DNA from: an uncultured Methanoregula sp.
GTDB lineage: Archaea > Halobacteriota > Methanomicrobia > Methanomicrobiales > Methanospirillaceae
Length of the DNA: 64,000 nucleotides
Direction of reading: 5' to 3'
Assembly: GCF_963662735.1 (NCBI RefSeq)
Contig: NZ_OY759744.1
Location: 2,026,153 to 2,090,152 of the forward strand
The notes under the pieces: generated by a model
What the model was told of the DNA's origin: nothing
Databases searched by the model: none
What the model saw: the letters and a program-made list of their open reading frames with translations, nothing else
Translations under genes and position numbers: made by a program
Shown: piece by piece, positions 60,857-64,000 of the stretch
Layout: each line of letters starts with the position of its first letter
Numbering within the stretch: the first letter of the stretch is position 1

Positions 60857-62238
60857 AGCAGGTGCTCATCTCCGGTGACCGGTCCGGCAGCGGGAAGACC
60901 AGTATCACGCTTGCGCTTGCAGCCCTTCTTTCCAGGACCGACCGTGTCCAGACCTTCAAGGTGGGGATGGACTATATCGATCCCTCGTACCTTTCCGCGG
61001 TCTCCGGACGGCCCTGCCGGAATCTCGACAGTTTCGCGCTTTCACACCAGCAGGTGCAGGATATTTTCGCGTACGGGTGCCGGGACGCAGATATCGCCCT
61101 TATCGAAGGAGTCCGCGGGTTGTACGAAGGGGCGGAAGCCCTCAACGATACGGGAAGTACTGCGGCGGTTGCAAAATCCCTTGATCTCCCGGTCGTTCTT
61201 GTTGTCTCCGCACAGAGCATCACCCGCAGTGCAGCGGCGGTGGTGAAAGGGTTCCAGGCATTCGATCCCGATATCCGCATTGCCGGCGTCATCCTCAACA
61301 ATATCAAGGGGAAGCAGCACCGGGAAAAGGCCACGACCGCGATCGAACATTACTGCGATGTGCCGGTGATCGGCGCTATCCCCCGCATGGACGAGATGCA
61401 GCTTGCCATGCGCCACCTCGGGCTTGTTCCGTACCGGGAAGGGTCCCGGAGCGGTGAGTTCGAGGACCGTATCAGGACCATCACGGACCTGATCGCGGAC
61501 TATGTTGACCTGGATGCATTCCGGGCGCTTATGAAAGATGCCCCTGTTTCTCCCCCACGGTCGTCAATTTTTGACAAGACGCCGGAGCAGGATGTCACGA
61601 TCGGGATCGCGCTCGACGAAGCGTTCAACTTTTATTACGCGGACCTTTTCGATGTCCTGCGCACGCTCGGGGCTTCGTATGTCCCGTTCAGCCCGGTCCA
61701 CGACCGGCTGCCGGAAGCGGACGGTTATATCATTGGCGGGGGTTACCCGGAACTATTCGGCGCGGAACTGGAGAAGAACGATCGCATGCGGGAGGCGATC
61801 CGGGAAACTTCAAAGAACGGGACACCGGTGTACGCGGAATGCGGGGGCCTGATGTACCTGACCGACCGGATCAACCTGGCGAAAGGATGGCGCAACCTGC
61901 CTTCCAATCAGATCTTTGAGATGTGCGGCGTGTTTTCCGGGGAAACCCGGATGCCTTCCCGCCGGGTTGTCAGCTACGTGGAGGGACAGTGCTCGAAGGA
62001 TTCCCCCTTCGGCCCTGCCACATTCCGGGGGCACGAGTTCCATTACTCGGACGTAGTCCTTGCGCCTGAAACCCGGTTTGCCTACACGCTCTCCCGGGGC
62101 ATCGGGATCCAGGACAACCACGATGGTGCGGTTGTTCACAATACCATCGGGAGTTACACGCATCTCCACCCGGTTGCGAGCGCCGGCATGTTTGAGCATT
62201 TTGTGGCTCTCTGCCGCAATAACGGGCGAGCCGCGTAA
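60853..62238 (+). CDS. cfbB: Ni-sirohydrochlorin a,c-diamide synthase
   Basis: CfbB amidates the a and c acetate groups of Ni-sirohydrochlorin with glutamine and ATP. The 461-residue protein resembles CobB/CbiA. The P-loop is [16 protein letters not shown] at the N-terminus, [14 protein letters not shown] residues ([15 protein letters not shown]) follow, and the glutaminase nucleophile is in [13 protein letters not shown] with His in [13 protein letters not shown]. Because it lies with cfbA, cfbE and cfbD, F430 rather than cobyrinate is its target. Confidence 0.93.
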   Translation: MKQVLISGDRSGSGKTSITLALAALLSRTDRVQTFKVGMDYIDPSYLSAVSGRPCRNLDSFALSHQQVQDIFAYGCRDADIALIEGVRGLYEGAEALNDTGSTAAVAKSLDLPVVLVVSAQSITRSAAAVVKGFQAFDPDIRIAGVILNNIKGKQHREKATTAIEHYCDVPVIGAIPRMDEMQLAMRHLGLVPYREGSRSGEFEDRIRTITDLIADYVDLDAFRALMKDAPVSPPRSSIFDKTPEQDVTIGIALDEAFNFYYADLFDVLRTLGASYVPFSPVHDRLPEADGYIIGGGYPELFGAELEKNDRMREAIRETSKNGTPVYAECGGLMYLTDRINLAKGWRNLPSNQIFEMCGVFSGETRMPSRRVVSYVEGQCSKDSPFGPATFRGHEFHYSDVVLAPETRFAYTLSRGIGIQDNHDGAVVHNTIGSYTHLHPVASAGMFEHFVALCRNNGRAA

Positions 62239-62315
62239 AAAAATCTCCCCGGTGTCCGGGCCCTTTCGCAGGTAAAAGAAAAAACTACAAAACCCCGGAC
62301 GCCCCAAACACACTT

Positions 62316-63188
62316 ATGATCATTTATTTTGATGGGAAGTACCTTCCGGACGACCAGGCAAAGGTCTCGGTTTTCGATCACGGGTTCCTGTACGGTGATG
62401 GCGTGTTTGAGGGTATCCGGGCTTACAATGGCCGGATATTCCGGTTGAAAGAGCACATCGACCGGCTCTATGATTCGGCAAAGACCATCGATCTCCACTG
62501 CCCGATCAGCAAGGAGGAGATGACCGAAGCCATCTGCGAGACGCTCCGCAAAAACAATCTCACGGACGCCTACATCCGGCCGATCATCACCCGGGGCGTT
62601 GGCGACCTCGGTCTCGATCCCCGCAAGTGCAAGGTTGCATCGGTTATCGTGATCGCGGTCACCTGGGGCGCGATGTACGGCGACCTGTACGAGAAGGGGC
62701 TCAAGGGAGTCACGGTCTCGATCCGGCGCAACCCGGCCGAATGCCTTCCGCCGAATGTCAAGAGCCTGAACTATCTCAACAACATCCTTGCCAAGATCGA
62801 GGCGAACTACAAGGGCGGGGACGAAGCGATCTTCTTTGATACGAACGGGTACCTTTCCGAAGGCTCGGGCGACAACCTGTATATCGTCAAGAACGGCGAG
62901 ATCATCACGCCCCCGACCCTCAACAACCTCCGCGGCATCACCCGGATGGTCCTTTTGGAGATCGCACAATCGCTTGGCATCACCGTGAAGGAACAGAACC
63001 TCGGGTATTTCGATCTCTACACGGCTGACGAACTGATCTGCACGGGCACCGCAGCGGAAGTTGCCCCGATCACCTGGGTTGACGGCCGCGTCATCGGCAC
63101 CGGCAAGCCCGGCCCGGTCACCCGCCAGCTGATGGCCGCGTTCAAGACCGTCACCGACAAGGAAGGATACCCCATCAATAAGAAATAA
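62316..63188 (+). CDS. ilvE: Branched-chain amino acid aminotransferase
   Basis: IlvE makes Val, Leu and Ile from their keto acids with PLP. The 290-residue protein starts [22 protein letters not shown] with the [17 protein letters not shown] motif, and the PLP lysine is in [23 protein letters not shown] and [11 protein letters not shown] complete the fold-type IV signature. It lies 77 bases after cfbB, with no functional link to it. Confidence 0.93.
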   Translation: MIIYFDGKYLPDDQAKVSVFDHGFLYGDGVFEGIRAYNGRIFRLKEHIDRLYDSAKTIDLHCPISKEEMTEAICETLRKNNLTDAYIRPIITRGVGDLGLDPRKCKVASVIVIAVTWGAMYGDLYEKGLKGVTVSIRRNPAECLPPNVKSLNYLNNILAKIEANYKGGDEAIFFDTNGYLSEGSGDNLYIVKNGEIITPPTLNNLRGITRMVLLEIAQSLGITVKEQNLGYFDLYTADELICTGTAAEVAPITWVDGRVIGTGKPGPVTRQLMAAFKTVTDKEGYPINKK

Positions 63189-63384
63189 TTTTTTTCATGG
63201 GCGAACTCCGGGGGCCGATATATATTCCGGAACCGTGCACCGTTTGTTCAGTTACCTTGGAGAACAGGTATCCCGGTTTATGTGCGGGATCATTTCCGGC
63301 ATTGCCTTGTACACCGGTATAGAAATAATTTTCAATAACCCCGCTGGTAGAAAACGATTTTTTTCGGGAACGAACAGGTTCCGC

Positions 63385-63612
63385 TCATTTTCGCCGTGCA
63401 TTCCGGCCCCGGAGACTCCGGTCTGCAATTATCCTGAGATAGTCCTGAAGGGGAAGGGGCATGTTGCGTGCGTTCTCCATGAGACTGTCGATGAGATCCG
63501 CCTGCTGCCGGCTCCACTCGGCGTTGGGTGTCTCCTTGACCCACGCGGCATAGGTGCGGACGAATGCCAGCCGCTCCCTCCGTCGGGCATTTTGATCAGA
63601 CAACAATTCCAT
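63385..63612 (-). CDS. Small charged helical protein
   Basis: A 75-residue protein starting MELLSDQNARRRERLAFVRT with an arginine-rich tail. It is strongly helical. Its start overlaps the end of the nucleotidyltransferase-like gene by 17 bases and follows GGGGATGAG, so the two are co-translated. It could be the partner of a toxin-antitoxin-like pair or a subunit; I do not recognise the family. Earlier in-frame starts reach 63642. Confidence 0.55.
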   Translation of the reverse strand: MELLSDQNARRRERLAFVRTYAAWVKETPNAEWSRQQADLIDSLMENARNMPLPLQDYLRIIADRSLRGRNARRK

Positions 63613-64000
63613 ACTCATCCCCATTGATATGGAATTTTTCAAACCAGTCTTTCATACGGGTTCTGTCCAGATCCGTCTTAAAGATCTCCCAGAGGTAAAC
63701 GGCATCCTCGATGTCCTTATCAGATCCAAGATGCAGTTTGTAAGCGATCTGGATGTCGATGGGGGAGATCCGGACCGAAGCACCGGGAATCGAAACTGAG
63801 GTACGGTTCCGGTACACATGACGGTCAATGTCATCCTTGAGGAACTTGAGTTCGATGTTCGGGATGAACTGTCCTTTCCTTGCAATCCGGATACCCATTC
63901 CGCTGGTGAGCATATCGAAAAGGCCGTGAATATCTTCGGCATTAAGGAATTCATACTCCCCCAATTCAAGGGAGCGGTGCAGGTGCCCGAATGCCACCGC
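63596..64000 (-). CDS. Nucleotidyltransferase-like protein, cut by the window edge
   Basis: Only the C-terminal 134 codons lie in the window; the frame is open at base 64000. Visible features are FIPNIELKFLKDDIDRHVY, VRISPIDIQIAYKLHLGSDKDIEDAVYL and a C-terminal helix DRTRMKDWFEKFHI. This resembles archaeal nucleotidyltransferases of the AbiEii/DUF1814-like kind, in which the N-terminal catalytic GS-x-D part comes first and is missing here. The small gene after it overlaps. Confidence 0.55.
   Translation of the reverse strand, partial: AVAFGHLHRSLELGEYEFLNAEDIHGLFDMLTSGMGIRIARKGQFIPNIELKFLKDDIDRHVYRNRTSVSIPGASVRISPIDIQIAYKLHLGSDKDIEDAVYLWEIFKTDLDRTRMKDWFEKFHINGDEYGIVV

Noticed and set aside
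60853..62238. CbiA/CobB cobyrinate a,c-diamide synthase instead of CfbB
   Set aside because: The families are alike in sequence, but the gene overlaps cfbD and follows cfbA and cfbE, so Ni-sirohydrochlorin is the likelier substrate.
63235..63627. 130-codon plus-strand frame after ilvE with a TATA-like run at 63211-63224
   Set aside because: Most of it is antisense to the small gene at 63385-63612, and its translation is Pro/Cys-rich without a domain; the promoter-like run alone is not enough.

Overview
The window is a 64 kb piece of an archaeal chromosome, almost certainly from a methanogen of the Methanomicrobiales; Methanoregula or a close relative is my best guess. Archaeal markers are PCNA, the DNA primase large subunit with its Fe-S cysteines, Alba, ribosomal protein S17e, Sec61 beta, a proteasome beta subunit, the KH/beta-CASP termination factor FttA (aCPSF1), CobY and RaSEA. 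Methanogen markers are four genes of coenzyme F430 synthesis, CofE of coenzyme F420 synthesis and a methanogenesis-marker-9 protein. DNA is moderately GC-rich, genes are densely packed with many 1-14 nt overlaps, and there are no insertion sequences, phage genes or CRISPR arrays.

Layout. 0-5 kb: a lipoprotein, a Cys-rich DUF2769 protein, then the hemB-hemL-hemC-cobA operon from glutamate-semialdehyde towards precorrin-2/sirohydrochlorin. 5-13 kb: PsiE-like membrane protein, orphan archaellin, flavoprotein, PAS histidine kinase, MFS exporter, zinc-ribbon protein, cofE, Sec61 beta, amidohydrolase. 13-25 kb: universal stress protein and CBS protein, psmB-fttA, MFS, TPR protein, M20 peptidase, moaA, rlmE, pcn-priL, ThiN-like protein. 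25-31 kb: rps17e-dapA-dapB, ferredoxin, asd, alba, secreted protein, DUF373 membrane protein. 31-39 kb: coiled-coil protein, ftsZ behind a small ribbon-helix-helix gene with palindromic upstream sites, cobD-like/cobY, ornithine-cyclodeaminase-type enzyme, RaSEA, secreted protein, tRNA-Ser(UGA). 39-51 kb: a signalling region with a receiver-PAS4-kinase, receiver-PAS protein, 948-residue HEAT-repeat protein, MGMT, and a PAS/GAF-like/RecA-like group. 51-57 kb: hypC-hypA-hypE, a membrane PAS kinase, and an overlapping operon of marker-9 TIM-barrel, CitG-like and DUF447 proteins. 57-64 kb: TPR protein, cfbA-cfbE-cfbD-cfbB, ilvE and an edge-truncated nucleotidyltransferase-like gene.

How it fits together. 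Most of the F430 pathway is present in two arms 53 kb apart: hemL, hemB, hemC and cobA make the tetrapyrrole, and cfbA, cfbB, cfbD and cfbE insert nickel and finish the ring. hemA, hemD, the precorrin-2 dehydrogenase and cfbC are not here. HypA/C/E give a second nickel-linked function. The least explained part is 46.9-51.0 kb: two PAS proteins end in the same histidine-kinase-like helical segment, but without the phosphoacceptor His and without an ATPase domain. They sit next to a GAF-like protein and a RecA/KaiC-like protein with no visible Walker A. Second is the RHH-ftsZ unit with three related inverted sites upstream. Start codons were chosen from Shine-Dalgarno-like GGAGG/GGTGATC sequences, family N-termini and operon spacing; all were read by eye.
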